Shown here: positions 25,311-34,658 of the stretch, piece after piece
How the letters are laid out: every line of letters starts with the position of its first letter
Position numbering within the stretch: position 1 is the first letter of the stretch
Origin: JADCRZ01 sp965200945
Lineage (GTDB): Bacteria; Bacteroidota; Bacteroidia; Chitinophagales; Chitinophagaceae
NCBI GenBank assembly: GCA_965200945.1
Contig: OZ241749.1
Coordinates: 2,914,001-2,978,000, forward strand
DNA length: 64,000 nt
Direction: 5' to 3'
Notes under the pieces: generated by a model
What the model was told of the DNA's origin: nothing
Databases searched by the model: none
Seen by the model: the letters and a program-made list of their open reading frames with translations, nothing else
Made by a program: the position numbers and the translations under genes

Positions 25311-26405
25311 TTATACCATTTCTATCAAATTGAGCTCGGCGTCGAAGACGACGAAAGACGCTTCATAATCTTTTTCAATCCTGCCCATCCTGCTTCCCTG
25401 CAGCAGGCGGGCAGGATATAAAGAAGCCATCCGCAGGGCTTCCTCCAGTTCGATCCCTGCTTCATACACACCGTTCTTTACGCACTGCATCATGGTAAGG
25501 GCAGAACCCGAAAGCGTGCCATCAGGCAACGTATAACGGTCTCCTTTGAACACATGCTGGTATTCCCCTTCCGGGGTTGGTGTAACCGCATCGGTGATGA
25601 AGAACAATCTTTCCCCCAGGATCTTTTTGCTGATGCGCACGGCCGCAAAATCGACGTGCACGCCATCACAGACCACGCTGCTTACCACTTGCGGATGATC
25701 GTAGATGGCGCCTACCATGCCCGGCTCCCGGCTCTGAAAAGCCGACATGGCATTGAACAGGTGCGTGGCTGCCGGAATGCCCCGGTCAAAAGCGGTTATG
25801 CCTTGCCGGTAGCTGGCATTGGTATGGCCGGCCGACACCAGGACATTGTTTTTCAAAAGCAGGTCCACCACTGCGTCGTCGCAGCATTCGGGTGCCAGCG
25901 TCATCATCTTGATCACGCCTTCGCCTTTCTGCAGCAGGCTTTCAACCTCCTGCACCGTCGGCTTCTTCACGTATTTCTCTATGTGCGCCCCTCGCTTGGC
26001 CGGATTGATATAAGGCCCTTCGAGGTGGAGGCCGATCAGCCCCTTTCCTTCTTCCTGCCAGTAAGCGCGCACCACTTCGATGCCCCGCTCGAATTTTTCC
26101 ATGGAATTCGTGGCCATGGTGATCATAAACCGGGCAGCTCCTCCCGCCCTGCAATACTCATGCGTGGCATGCAGGGAGGCAACGGAAAGATCCTGCGAAA
26201 ACAGCAGGCCGTTTCCCCCGTACAGTTGCAGATCGATGAAGGAAGGTGCGAGGCTCATGCCCTGCAGATCATGACGGGCGTACGATGCTGGGATGGCAGA
26301 TTCATCCACGATCCCGGTGATCAGTCCGTCGCTGACAAGCACCGCTTTGCCTAAAAGGATTTCCTGGCCGGTGTAAATGGTTCCGTTATAAAAACACTTC
26401 TCCAT
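25311..26405 (-). CDS. nagA: N-acetylglucosamine-6-phosphate deacetylase
   Basis: 364 residues, cytosolic. NagA converts GlcNAc-6-phosphate to glucosamine-6-phosphate and acetate. Amidohydrolase motifs are clear: the HLEGPYINPAKRGAH metal/substrate loop, SAGHTNASY, THLFNAMSAF, CDGVHV and catalytic Asp in ITDAVTP. PSFIDLQLYGG stands where many amidohydrolases have an HxH, as is usual for NagA. The upstream nitrilase-family gene overlaps it by 20 bases, so they are translated from one message. It could serve GlcNAc released by the GH20 enzyme encoded at 29504-31213. Confidence 0.92.
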   Translation of the reverse strand: MEKCFYNGTIYTGQEILLGKAVLVSDGLITGIVDESAIPASYARHDLQGMSLAPSFIDLQLYGGNGLLFSQDLSVASLHATHEYCRAGGAARFMITMATNSMEKFERGIEVVRAYWQEEGKGLIGLHLEGPYINPAKRGAHIEKYVKKPTVQEVESLLQKGEGVIKMMTLAPECCDDAVVDLLLKNNVLVSAGHTNASYRQGITAFDRGIPAATHLFNAMSAFQSREPGMVGAIYDHPQVVSSVVCDGVHVDFAAVRISKKILGERLFFITDAVTPTPEGEYQHVFKGDRYTLPDGTLSGSALTMMQCVKNGVYEAGIELEEALRMASLYPARLLQGSRMGRIEKDYEASFVVFDAELNLIEMV

Positions 26406-27276
26406 CCCTTTTTTGTATTTCTTCTTCAGGCTGAACGATCATGAAATGGTCCGCATCTTTCCAGAAAGGAAATTTGCCGCGGATCTCTGTCAGGTGGTCT
26501 TTCTGAAGGGTGAATGTATAAATATCTTCTTCGTGGGCCTTTTCGTACAAGATCTCGCCCATCGGGTCGATCACCATAGAGTCGCCGCTGTAGTAGATGC
26601 CTTTGCCGTCGGTGCCGGTGCGGTTGACCCCGATCACATAGCTCTGGTTTTCGATGGCACGGGCGCGCAGGAGCGTTTTCCAGGCCAGGTTGCGGCGTTC
26701 GGGCCAGTTGGCCACATACACGAGAATATCGTACTCCGGATCTGCCGGCATTCCCAGCGCGTCGAAGTTCGACACCCGGCGTTTGCGCTCCATCGGCGAG
26801 AGCCGCGACTGCTGTCGCGACCATACAGGGAACCGGAGATCGTAGCAGATCTGGAAGTGGACCTTCCAGCCTTTTACAGACGTTAGCAACCGCTTGTTGC
26901 CCGGCGTATAGTGAAGGTTCTCCCCGGCATAACCAAACAGGTGGTGTTTGTCGTAGAAGCCGAACTGGCCTACCGGAAGCATCCAGATAAGCCGGTTGTA
27001 ATAACGCTGGTCTTCCTCGATGATGAGGCTGCCGCTGAGTACGATCCGGTTCTCCCGCGCCATGCGTGTCATCCAGTCGATCGAATCGCCCGACATTTTT
27101 TCCGCCAGGTGTTCGGGGCGCATACTGAAGCCGGTGGTAAACATTTCCGGCAGCAGCACCATCTCCGTTTTGCCTTTCAGCGAACGGATCTTTTCCTCGA
27201 ACTGGTTCAGGTTGGCTTCTTTATTTTCCCAGTGCAGGTTCGACTGGATCAGGCTGATGGTGAGTGGCGATGACAT
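26386..27276 (-). CDS. Nitrilase-superfamily amidohydrolase (omega-amidase / YafV-like)
   Basis: 296 residues from the ATG at 27276. Longer forms (27294, 27342) are open, but the longest would overlap the divergent DUF4265 start; MSSPLTISLIQ fits the family N-terminus. The Glu-Lys-Cys triad is visible as PEMFTTGFSM, YDKHHLFGYAGE and FQICYDLRFP. The closest branch hydrolyses omega-amides of 2-keto acids (2-oxoglutaramate, 2-oxosuccinamate), a repair and methionine-salvage function. The 3' end overlaps nagA by 20 bases, indicating co-translation. Confidence 0.85.
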   Translation of the reverse strand: MSSPLTISLIQSNLHWENKEANLNQFEEKIRSLKGKTEMVLLPEMFTTGFSMRPEHLAEKMSGDSIDWMTRMARENRIVLSGSLIIEEDQRYYNRLIWMLPVGQFGFYDKHHLFGYAGENLHYTPGNKRLLTSVKGWKVHFQICYDLRFPVWSRQQSRLSPMERKRRVSNFDALGMPADPEYDILVYVANWPERRNLAWKTLLRARAIENQSYVIGVNRTGTDGKGIYYSGDSMVIDPMGEILYEKAHEEDIYTFTLQKDHLTEIRGKFPFWKDADHFMIVQPEEEIQKRDGEVFL

Positions 27277-27322
27277 AGTCAATGATGTTCGCATAAAGTT
27301 ATACCTTACGCCACTATAAACC

Positions 27323-27793
27323 ATGGAAGCACAGGAAGACAATGCAGTGAAGATCTTGTTCCGTTTCTACAGCGAACTGCTGGAGCAGGATGCGGAGGAA
27401 ACGCTGTGGGCCCTGGTAGTGGATCATACGCTGGGGTACTACCGCATCGACAGCGTGCCTTTCTATGTTCCGGCAGTGGCAACCGATGACCTGGTGTCAG
27501 CAGAATACGACGAGGAAGGAAAGGAGCTGGTTTACCAGCATACCATCCAGGCATCGGGCAATTCAACCATCTGGGTGGTGATGACAGATGAGCATGTGGA
27601 TATAGACGATGTACGACGGCTGCTGCACGACGAGCTGGACTGCTTCTCCGAAGCCACCAGCGACAAGTTCTTTTCAATGGAAGTAAAAACGGCCACCAAC
27701 TACCTCCGCATCCGCGACGAACTGAACCGCCTGCGTTCCGAAGGCGTGCTCGACTACGTTGAACCCTGCCTTTCGGTGAACCACCAGTATTGA
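27323..27793 (+). CDS. DUF4265 protein
   Basis: 156 residues, no signal peptide. The pattern WALVVDHTLGYYRIDSVPFYV, cited for its conserved GYY-ID-PF core, and ATDDLVSAEYDE at about 30-65 match the DUF4265 family. ASGNSTIWVVM and a helical C-terminal half follow. No function is established for the family. It is divergent from the omega-amidase gene with 46 bases between their starts and converges on Hsp20. Confidence 0.7.
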   Translation: MEAQEDNAVKILFRFYSELLEQDAEETLWALVVDHTLGYYRIDSVPFYVPAVATDDLVSAEYDEEGKELVYQHTIQASGNSTIWVVMTDEHVDIDDVRRLLHDELDCFSEATSDKFFSMEVKTATNYLRIRDELNRLRSEGVLDYVEPCLSVNHQY

Positions 27794-27817
27794 AACAAGC
27801 TCTTACCCGCACAAAAA

Positions 27818-27844
27818 AGGGCAACAGCATACCGCTGCTACCCT
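27818..27844 (-). terminator. Terminator of the hsp20 gene
   Basis: 11-base arms 27818-27828 and 27834-27844 pair with two G-T wobbles. On the minus strand the stem runs into TTTTTTGTG. It lies 23 bases past the Hsp20 stop and 24 bases past the DUF4265 stop. Confidence 0.7.
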
Positions 27845-27866
27845 TCCTAACTCAACAATCACGATC

Positions 27867-28262
27867 TTAAACGACAGGTATCTGTTGTGTTGTTACTTCC
27901 TGTCCGGCTACCACCGGCAGGCTGACCTGTAATACGCCGTCGACGTATCTTGCCGTTATGCCAGCAGTGTCGATGCTTTCATGCAGGGTAACGACCCTTT
28001 TGAAACCGCCGCGGCTGTATTCGCGGCTGACCCAGTCTACCTGGGGAAAATCTTCCGGCGGTGCATAGGAAACGGTGAGTTCGCGGCCTTTTACATCGAG
28101 GTGAAAATGGTCCTTGATGCGGCCCGGCGCAAACACCAGCATTTCATAGCTGTTTTCTGTTTTGTAAATATTAACGGCGGCTCTTTCCATTGACCGGGCG
28201 TACAGGTGCCGTTCCCTGTGTCCGTAATTGCCTTTTGCGGCATGCGAATGATTGTAATGCAT
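27867..28262 (-). CDS. Small heat shock protein, Hsp20/alpha-crystallin family
   Basis: 131 residues. The alpha-crystallin domain spans about 28-125: AVNIYKTENSYEMLVFAPG, FHLDVKGRELTVSY, REYSRGGFKRVVTLHESID and the closing YVDGVLQVSLPV (the conserved GxL motif). The N-terminus is short and His-rich (HYNHSHAAKGNYGHRERH), and the C-terminal tail is QIPVV, close to the I-x-I/V anchoring motif. It should act as an ATP-independent holdase in the cytosol. It is monocistronic with its own terminator. Confidence 0.85.
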   Translation of the reverse strand: MHYNHSHAAKGNYGHRERHLYARSMERAAVNIYKTENSYEMLVFAPGRIKDHFHLDVKGRELTVSYAPPEDFPQVDWVSREYSRGGFKRVVTLHESIDTAGITARYVDGVLQVSLPVVAGQEVTTQQIPVV

Positions 28263-28524
28263 TTGTTACACTTTTTTGTGAAAAATCAGATTCCATATAG
28301 GCAGACGGATCACAAGAAGGATTACTTTACGGGAAGAAAGATTTTTGTACGACGGGGCCGTTCGCGGGTTGAGATCAGGATTTAGCGCGGATCATCCGGA
28401 AACATCAAATGAGGCGCTTCGGCAAGAGTAAAAACAGCCGGGCAGCAACCGCAGCATCCAAACCAGTATTTGCGTTAAATTACAGAGAATTCAGTCCGCA
28501 ACAGGTAAACCAAACAACTGTGTT

Positions 28525-29265
28525 ATGCAACAGGCAAAAGAAAAACCGGTACTGGTCTTCTTGCATTATTTCGGCGGTGCCGCACTCAGCTGGCAATGGG
28601 TAACCGAAAAACTTGTCCCGGCGTATCATTGTTTTGTGCCCGACCTGCCCGGCTTTGGCGGGCAGCCCGCTCTCGCAACGCCCTCAGTAGAAGAGATGGC
28701 GCGATGGGTACAGGAAGAGATCAGGAAAGAAGGCATTGGGAAGTATGTGCTGACCGGTCATTCCATGGGTGGAAAGATCGCCGTACAGGTAGCGGCGGAT
28801 GATGCTTCAGGCGCGGTGCAGCAGCTTATTCTCGTAGCCCCCTCGCCTCCCACCACAGAAACCATCCCTCCCGAAGAAAAAGAGCGTATGCTCAAACATC
28901 CAGATCGCACGGAGGCAGAGGCCACCGTCCGCAATATCACCATCCACCACCTCACCGACGCACAGCGCCACCTCGCCATAGCAACCCAGCTGATCGCCGA
29001 CAACAAAACCTGGCGCTGGTGGGTCAATGAAGGCACTACGCACTCGATCGCAGACAGCATTTCAAAAATTAAAACACCCATCACAGTGCTCGCCTCTGAA
29101 GACGATCCTGCGATCTCTTTCGATACCATCCAACAGGAAGTGATGCCGCTGCTCCCACACGCCCGGTTAGTCATTACAAAAGGGATAGGTCACCTGAGCC
29201 CCATGGAAGCCCCCGGCTGGCTGGTAGAGAATATCATCCGGATTGTGCGAAAGTTGGAAGAGTGA
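28525..29265 (+). CDS. Alpha/beta-fold hydrolase
   Basis: 246 residues, no signal peptide. LHYFGG stands for the HG oxyanion motif. The nucleophile elbow is GHSMGG (Ser near residue 78), the acid is in ASEDDPAIS and the catalytic His in GIGHLSPMEAP, so the triad is complete. A lid region covers about 115-180. The substrate cannot be inferred; such proteins include esterases, haloperoxidases and lactonases. A divergent Hsp20 gene lies 262 bases upstream; the 3' side carries an inverted repeat. Confidence 0.82.
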   Translation: MQQAKEKPVLVFLHYFGGAALSWQWVTEKLVPAYHCFVPDLPGFGGQPALATPSVEEMARWVQEEIRKEGIGKYVLTGHSMGGKIAVQVAADDASGAVQQLILVAPSPPTTETIPPEEKERMLKHPDRTEAEATVRNITIHHLTDAQRHLAIATQLIADNKTWRWWVNEGTTHSIADSISKIKTPITVLASEDDPAISFDTIQQEVMPLLPHARLVITKGIGHLSPMEAPGWLVENIIRIVRKLEE

Positions 29266-29302
29266 GGGCAAGCAGGATTTCAGGTAAGCATCAAATTGTT
29301 TA

Positions 29303-29499
29303 TTGTCTGAACCGGAATTTATGAGATTTAACGGATTGCCATGAGAGACGATGATAAGATGCTTAGTGATTTCCGTGCAATCCCTTTTTTGTCTGAACCG
29401 GAATTAGCCTGATGAACTGATTCGCCTGAAAAGCGATGATCGTATTGTGAGCAACCTTCAGGGCAATCCGTTAAATTTCATAGATCCCGGTTCAGACAA
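29303..29499. repeat. Inverted repeat with TTGTCTGAACC ends
   Basis: The left arm 29303-29340 and right arm 29462-29499 are inverted copies, matching at 35 of 38 bases. A third, direct copy of the terminal part is at 29389-29405. The element fills the gap between convergent genes (alpha/beta hydrolase and GH20). Related ends occur at 43842-43852 and 61456-61604. No open frame lies inside. It looks like a dispersed non-coding repeat rather than a gene. Confidence 0.7.
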
Positions 29500-29503
29500 A
29501 CTC

Positions 29504-31213
29504 CTACTGCCTCGCCGGCGCAGGGGCCGTGGAGCGCGGGTCGTAGACGGCGCGGCTGTAGGTGGCGCCCCAGAGCTGGTAGCGTTGCATCTGCGCGGGC
29601 AGGCGCGAGAGGAAGCTGTTCCAGTCCTTGCTTTCGGCGGGCGACCAGAGCACTTCGCTCAGGGCGCTCATGCGCGGGAAGATCATGTACTCTACCTTGG
29701 CAGGGGTAGAGATGTATTCGGTCCACAGGTTGGCCTGGCCGCCGAGAATGTATTTTTCGCCCGGGCCCTCCAGCTCTTTGGTGATGGGCTGGTAGCTGTA
29801 TACTTTCTGCAGCGGCAGATAGCCGCCGATGGTCAGGGAATCGTCGTTGCGGGTCTGCGAATAATCAAAATAGACATAGCTGTTCGGCGTCATGATCACA
29901 TCATGGTTTTCCTTTGCAGCGGCGATGCCGCCCTGCTCACCCCGCCAGCTCATGACGGTGGCGTTGGGTGCCAGTCCGCCTTCGAGTATCTCATCCCATC
30001 CGATGATGCTGCGTCCCTTTGAATTGAGGTATTTTTCGATGCGCTGTATGAAATAGCTCTGCAGGCCATGCTCATCCTTCAATCCCTTTTCTTTGATCAG
30101 TTGCTGGCAGAACTCCGAACGCTTCCAGTAGTCTTTCGGGCACTCGTCGCCGCCGACATGGATGTAACGGGCAGGGAACAGCGGGATGACCTCGTCGAGC
30201 ACATCCTGCAGGAAAGCAAAAGTTTTCTCGGTAGGACAAAACACATCCGGGAAAACGCCCCAGGCCTGCTGTACGTACTTGCCGGTGCTGTCGCCGGCCC
30301 ATTTGCTGCGGCGGGCGATGGGCGTGGGCTCGTTGGGAAAGCAGCTGAGCTCGGGATAGGCGGCGATGGCAGCGGAAGCATGACCGGGCATCTCTATCTC
30401 CGGGATCACCGTGATATAACGGGCAGCTGCATACGCTACCACTTCCTTCACTTCCTTCTGCGTGTAAAAACCACCCGACCGTTCTCCATCGTTGCCCGTA
30501 CCAGGGAAATGGCCGATGATGGTGCCGTTGCGGAAACCGCCCACCTGCGTGAGCTTCGGATATTTCCTGATCTCTATCCGCCAGCCCTGGTCGTCGGTCA
30601 GGTGCCAGTGGAAATAATTCATCTTATGCAGGGCGATGTAGTCGATGTATTTCTTGACAAACGAAACCGGAAAGAAATGGCGCCCCACATCGAGGTGCAT
30701 GCCCCGGTAGCCGAAGCGCGGATAGTCGGTGATGGTCACATACGGCACAGCGGCGCCGGAAGCCGTAAGGGAACTGCGGTTGCCGCTGGCGAGCGTGGCC
30801 GAATCCGGTACCGGCAGCAGCTGGATCAGCGACTGGATACCGTAAAATACCCCGGCGGCACTAACGCCCGAGATGCGTACACCCCCCGCATCTACCGTCA
30901 ACGTATAAGCGTCGGGATGCATGGGCCGGCCTTTGCTTTGGGTGAGGGTGATGGTGTTAGCGCCGGCGCCTTTCTTACCGGCGCCGGCCGTATAGCCGTA
31001 AAACTGTTTGAGGTAATCGCTGAAAAAAGACACCACGTTTTTAAGCGAAGGGTCGGCCACAATGACCGTTTTTTTGTCGATTGTAAACTTTCCGGCCGTG
31101 GAAGGCATCGTTATTTCAACCGGCTTTGGAATGATGTTGATCTGTGCGGTGACACTCAGCACTGTACACAACAGGAGGCAGGCAATCGGTAAAATACGGG
31201 ATGGTTTCATCAT
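29504..31213 (-). CDS. Secreted GH20 beta-N-acetylhexosaminidase
   Basis: 569 residues with a signal peptide (about 1-24, ending VTA-Q); the ATG is doubled, so the start may be one codon later. The GH20 N-terminal domain (about 25-150, INIIPKPVEI) precedes the TIM barrel, which shows RGMHLDVGRHFF, HWHLTDDQGWRIEI, PEIEMPGH and the catalytic HVGGDECP with Asp356-Glu357. It should remove terminal beta-GlcNAc or beta-GalNAc by substrate-assisted catalysis in the periplasm. The GH2 stop lies two bases upstream, so the two glycosidases are co-expressed with the SusCD pair. Confidence 0.92.
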   Translation of the reverse strand: MMKPSRILPIACLLLCTVLSVTAQINIIPKPVEITMPSTAGKFTIDKKTVIVADPSLKNVVSFFSDYLKQFYGYTAGAGKKGAGANTITLTQSKGRPMHPDAYTLTVDAGGVRISGVSAAGVFYGIQSLIQLLPVPDSATLASGNRSSLTASGAAVPYVTITDYPRFGYRGMHLDVGRHFFPVSFVKKYIDYIALHKMNYFHWHLTDDQGWRIEIRKYPKLTQVGGFRNGTIIGHFPGTGNDGERSGGFYTQKEVKEVVAYAAARYITVIPEIEMPGHASAAIAAYPELSCFPNEPTPIARRSKWAGDSTGKYVQQAWGVFPDVFCPTEKTFAFLQDVLDEVIPLFPARYIHVGGDECPKDYWKRSEFCQQLIKEKGLKDEHGLQSYFIQRIEKYLNSKGRSIIGWDEILEGGLAPNATVMSWRGEQGGIAAAKENHDVIMTPNSYVYFDYSQTRNDDSLTIGGYLPLQKVYSYQPITKELEGPGEKYILGGQANLWTEYISTPAKVEYMIFPRMSALSEVLWSPAESKDWNSFLSRLPAQMQRYQLWGATYSRAVYDPRSTAPAPARQ

Positions 31214-31215
31214 AT

Positions 31216-34200
31216 TTATTTTATGGGTCTTATGCGGTAACTGTATTCATGATCAGCGTACGGGATGCGGTAGGTTTCCACCGGCCAGGAGCCCCAGCTG
31301 TCGATGCCGCCAACGCCGGTCTGCTGCAGGTCGATATGCACATACATCTTGTCGCGCTCCACCAGCTCGCCGGAATGATATTGCTTTTTGTTGACCTCCG
31401 GATCCAGGTCGTCAAGGCTGTATGGCAGGGCCGAAAAAGACAGCAGCGTATCTTCCATTTCAAACCGCAGGCCTTTGCCTTTGGCATTGGTGAAAAGGAC
31501 CCAGCGCACATCCGTTTTGTTGCCGCTTTCCTGTGGGCGGGCGTAGGGAAAGTACTGATCCGACAGCTTTTGCCGGTATTGCCCCACGAGCGAAGCAGAT
31601 TTACGGTCCTGGTAATTTTCCCAGGGGCCCCTTCCGAAATAGGATATCTGGCTCAGTTGCCTGCTGAGCTCGAGGTCGTTTCCGATGCGGAACAACATGG
31701 GATATTTGCCTTTGACCGCATGGAACAGGTTAGTGACTTTCAGCGAACCATCGGCAAACACGGAAATTGTTTGCTCGCTCGCAGCATCTCCGTTCACCAG
31801 CGATTTTTTAAAAACGATGTCGTACCGGTTCTCCTGCGGGTGCGTTACAGCAACTTCAGTTATGCTGCCCTGCTCGTATGCATTGCGCCACATGCGGAGC
31901 GATTTGTTGGTGCCCGCCCCGATGTCGTTGTCGTTGGGCGCACGCCAGTAAGCCGGCATGGGACCGTGCTCCAGCAGCGTTTCCCGGTTAAAGGTATAGC
32001 TGCCCAGTGTTCCCTTCACTGTGTCGAACTCCACCCTGAAATCTTTTCCCGTTACGATCACTGTCCCGGCAGCACGTGCGATCTGCAGGGTTCCTTTCGG
32101 TGCAGCGGGTGCAGCAGGTACTGCAACGGCACCCATCGCAAATTGTTCATACGCTATTTCGTAGCCAGCCGGCAGGAACGGTTCCGCTGCCTTCAGCGAA
32201 TAAGACACATCGAGATGATATTCTTTGCCACCCTTCTGCACAGCATTTACCGGCAATGTGATCAACGAACTTTGTTGCGGCTGTACATCAAGCGATGCCA
32301 CAGTGCCTTTCTCCACAACGACGCCGTTCTCCGTCAGCTGCCAGTCGAGCTTCAGGTTGGCGAGGTTCCGGAAAAAGTAGCCGTTGCTGACCTGGATCTG
32401 GTTGTTGCCTTTCCAGGCGGTTTTTACATGCTGGTACACTTTTTTTACTTCGATCGCCATCGGCGTAAGTTCGCGGTAGGCGGTCACCACGCCTTTGATG
32501 CAGAAATTGTTGTCGCTGATGTTCTCATCAACCGGCCCCTGCAGTGGAAAATCGCCGCCGTAAGCTTTGATCCGTTTGCCGTTCTTCACCGTATCGATCG
32601 ACTGGTCGATCCATTCCCAGATAAAGCCGCCCTGCAGGAAGGGATGGCTTTCGATGGCATCCCAGTAATCTTTGAAGTTGCCCAGGCTGTTGCCCATGAT
32701 GTGCGCATATTCGCTCATGATCATGAGGCGTGCCGGGTTGCTCTGCGAGAAGCGGATCAGGGAAGCCGGCGCCGGGTATTGCGGCACGTTCATATCGGTA
32801 TTGTAGTCGCCTTCCGCCCGTTCGTACTGCACGGGCCGCCAGTCATGGGCTTTAAGCCATTCGTAGCCTTCATAAAAATTGACGCCGTTGCCCGCCTCGT
32901 TGCCGAGCGACCAGGTGATGACGCAGGCGCGGTTCTTGTCGCGCTCGTACATGCGTGTGATGCGGGCCAGGTGGGCGTTCCGCCATTTGGTGTCGTTGCC
33001 GAGCGTATAGCGGAGCTCGTAGCCGCGGCCATGCGATTCGATGTTGGCTTCTTCCACCACGTACATGCCGAACTCGTCGCACAGATCGAGCCAGTAAGGA
33101 TCGGGCGGATAGTGTGAGGTGCGCACGGCGTTCACGTTGAGCTTCTTCATCATCTCCATGTCTTTTCGCATATCCTCGTGCGTGAGGGTATGGCCCTGTG
33201 TCGGATTATGCTCGTGGCGGTTCACGCCTTTCAGAAAAACGCGTTTGCCGTTCACCAGCAGGTTCCTGTCGTTCACCTGCACCGACCGGAAGCCGATGCG
33301 CTGCGGCACCACTTCCAGCACCTGTCCCTGTGCATCGAGCAATGTGAGATACACATGATAGAGCGTAGGTATTTCCGCCGACCAGGGCTTTACGGAAGGG
33401 ATGGAGGTTTTGAAGGAAACATCCGCTTTAAAGTTGCCCAGGATCTTTTGCACGGGCGATTCCGCTTTGTAGAGCGAGTGCCCTTCCGCATCTTCCACTT
33501 CTATGGCCAGCCGGCATTCATCCGGCCGGCTGTGGTTGCCGCGTTCATCGATCTTATAATTGCTGATGACAGCATTCACTTCCAGCTGCCCGTCGGTATA
33601 AGTCTCATTCAGTGCCGACCTGATCTTGAAGTCATGCAGATCGAGCTTGGGTGTAGAGTAGAGGAACACCTCCCGCTCGATGCCCGAGATGCGCCACATG
33701 TCCTGGCATTCGAGATAGCTGGCATCGCTCCAGCGGTATACCTGCAGGGCGATCAGGTTCTCGCCGGTTTTTATGTATTTGGTGATGTCGAATTCGGCGG
33801 CGAGTTTGCTGTCTTCGCTGTAGCCTACTTTCTCCCCGTTCACCCAGATAAAAAAAGCCGATTTCACCGCGCCAAGATGAATAAACACCTGCCTGCCTTC
33901 CCAGCCTTGCGGCACGCTGATCATGCGGCGGTACGAACCCACCGGGTTGTTGCCCGCAGGAATATCGTAGGGCGGATCGAGTTGTCCACCCCGTTTGGCA
34001 TGACCGGCAAATTCATAGGGCTGGTTCACGTAGATGGGCAGCCCGTAGCCATGCAGTTCCCAGTTGGCGGGCACCGTAAAATTCGTCCAGGCGGCATCGT
34101 CAAAGCTTGTCTTGTAAAAATCCTGCGGACGTTTGCGCGGGTCCTGCACCCAGTTGAATTTCCAGGCGCCATTCAGGGAAAGAAAGAATTGCGAACGTTC

Positions 34201-34371
34201 TTTTTCGCGTTGCCCGGCCAGTGCTTTCGTCTCGAAGGCAAATGCCTGTGCGCGCATCGGCATGCGGTTCACCGAAACCACTTCCGGTGTCTGCAGTTCC
34301 CCGGGAAGGTCCTGCGCTGTTCCCCACGATCTGAAGCCGGTAATAAACATGAGCAATAGGAATCCTTTCAT
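31216..34371 (-). CDS. Secreted GH2 beta-galactosidase (LacZ-like)
   Basis: 1051 residues with a signal peptide (about 1-19). Full five-domain LacZ architecture: sugar-binding jelly roll (about 50-220, GSYRRMISVPQGWEGRQVF), immunoglobulin-like domain, TIM barrel (about 350-640), second immunoglobulin-like domain and C-terminal beta-sandwich (about 760-1051). The acid/base Glu492 is in WSLGNEAGNG and the nucleophile Glu554 in MSEYAHIMGNS. FLKGVNRHEHNP marks the barrel entry. It should release terminal beta-galactose. The GH20 gene starts two bases after its stop. A long antisense open frame is a shadow of this gene. Confidence 0.92.
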   Translation of the reverse strand: MKGFLLLMFITGFRSWGTAQDLPGELQTPEVVSVNRMPMRAQAFAFETKALAGQREKERSQFFLSLNGAWKFNWVQDPRKRPQDFYKTSFDDAAWTNFTVPANWELHGYGLPIYVNQPYEFAGHAKRGGQLDPPYDIPAGNNPVGSYRRMISVPQGWEGRQVFIHLGAVKSAFFIWVNGEKVGYSEDSKLAAEFDITKYIKTGENLIALQVYRWSDASYLECQDMWRISGIEREVFLYSTPKLDLHDFKIRSALNETYTDGQLEVNAVISNYKIDERGNHSRPDECRLAIEVEDAEGHSLYKAESPVQKILGNFKADVSFKTSIPSVKPWSAEIPTLYHVYLTLLDAQGQVLEVVPQRIGFRSVQVNDRNLLVNGKRVFLKGVNRHEHNPTQGHTLTHEDMRKDMEMMKKLNVNAVRTSHYPPDPYWLDLCDEFGMYVVEEANIESHGRGYELRYTLGNDTKWRNAHLARITRMYERDKNRACVITWSLGNEAGNGVNFYEGYEWLKAHDWRPVQYERAEGDYNTDMNVPQYPAPASLIRFSQSNPARLMIMSEYAHIMGNSLGNFKDYWDAIESHPFLQGGFIWEWIDQSIDTVKNGKRIKAYGGDFPLQGPVDENISDNNFCIKGVVTAYRELTPMAIEVKKVYQHVKTAWKGNNQIQVSNGYFFRNLANLKLDWQLTENGVVVEKGTVASLDVQPQQSSLITLPVNAVQKGGKEYHLDVSYSLKAAEPFLPAGYEIAYEQFAMGAVAVPAAPAAPKGTLQIARAAGTVIVTGKDFRVEFDTVKGTLGSYTFNRETLLEHGPMPAYWRAPNDNDIGAGTNKSLRMWRNAYEQGSITEVAVTHPQENRYDIVFKKSLVNGDAASEQTISVFADGSLKVTNLFHAVKGKYPMLFRIGNDLELSRQLSQISYFGRGPWENYQDRKSASLVGQYRQKLSDQYFPYARPQESGNKTDVRWVLFTNAKGKGLRFEMEDTLLSFSALPYSLDDLDPEVNKKQYHSGELVERDKMYVHIDLQQTGVGGIDSWGSWPVETYRIPYADHEYSYRIRPIK

Positions 34372-34580
34372 GGATGGTTTTTATGCAGTCAGCCAAACCG
34401 GGATAGAGCGGTCCCCTCCCCGCGAGCTTCAAATGTAAGGATCAAACGGCAGTAGCGCGCAGGTAGATTTGGCAGAAGGTTCATCTGGATGTTCCCGGAT
34501 GGGAGATGCGAACGCCCAAATGTCTGACGACTGCGCGAGAAGCCAGTACGGTTATAAATTATGAGGATAGCACACATCTT

Positions 34581-34653
34581 TTTGTCATTTCAGCGCGGGC
34601 GCAATCGCATTTTCAACTAAAGAAAGGTTGCGCGCCCGTGCTGAAATGACAAA
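34581..34653. repeat. Long imperfect palindrome after the first susD
   Basis: Arms 34581-34604 (beginning TTTGTCATTTCAGC) and 34628-34653 pair over 24 bases with one mismatch and a two-base bulge, around a 23-base loop. It lies 5 bases downstream of the SusD stop, before the GH2 gene. There is no T-tract on the minus-strand exit side, so it is not a classical terminator. Confidence 0.65.
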
Positions 34654-34658
34654 GTAGA

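Noticed and set aside
28409..28603. Possible 64-residue protein overlapping the alpha/beta hydrolase start
   Set aside because: Overlaps a well-supported gene in another frame and shows no signal or domain.
31201..33117. Long open frame (638 codons) on the plus strand inside the GH2 gene
   Set aside because: It is antisense to a complete beta-galactosidase with all catalytic residues; its product is unlike any protein and rich in residues typical of antisense reading of GC-rich DNA.
34581..34653. Classical intrinsic terminator of susCD
   Set aside because: The stem is strong but no T-tract follows on the minus-strand exit side; kept as a repeat/structure instead.
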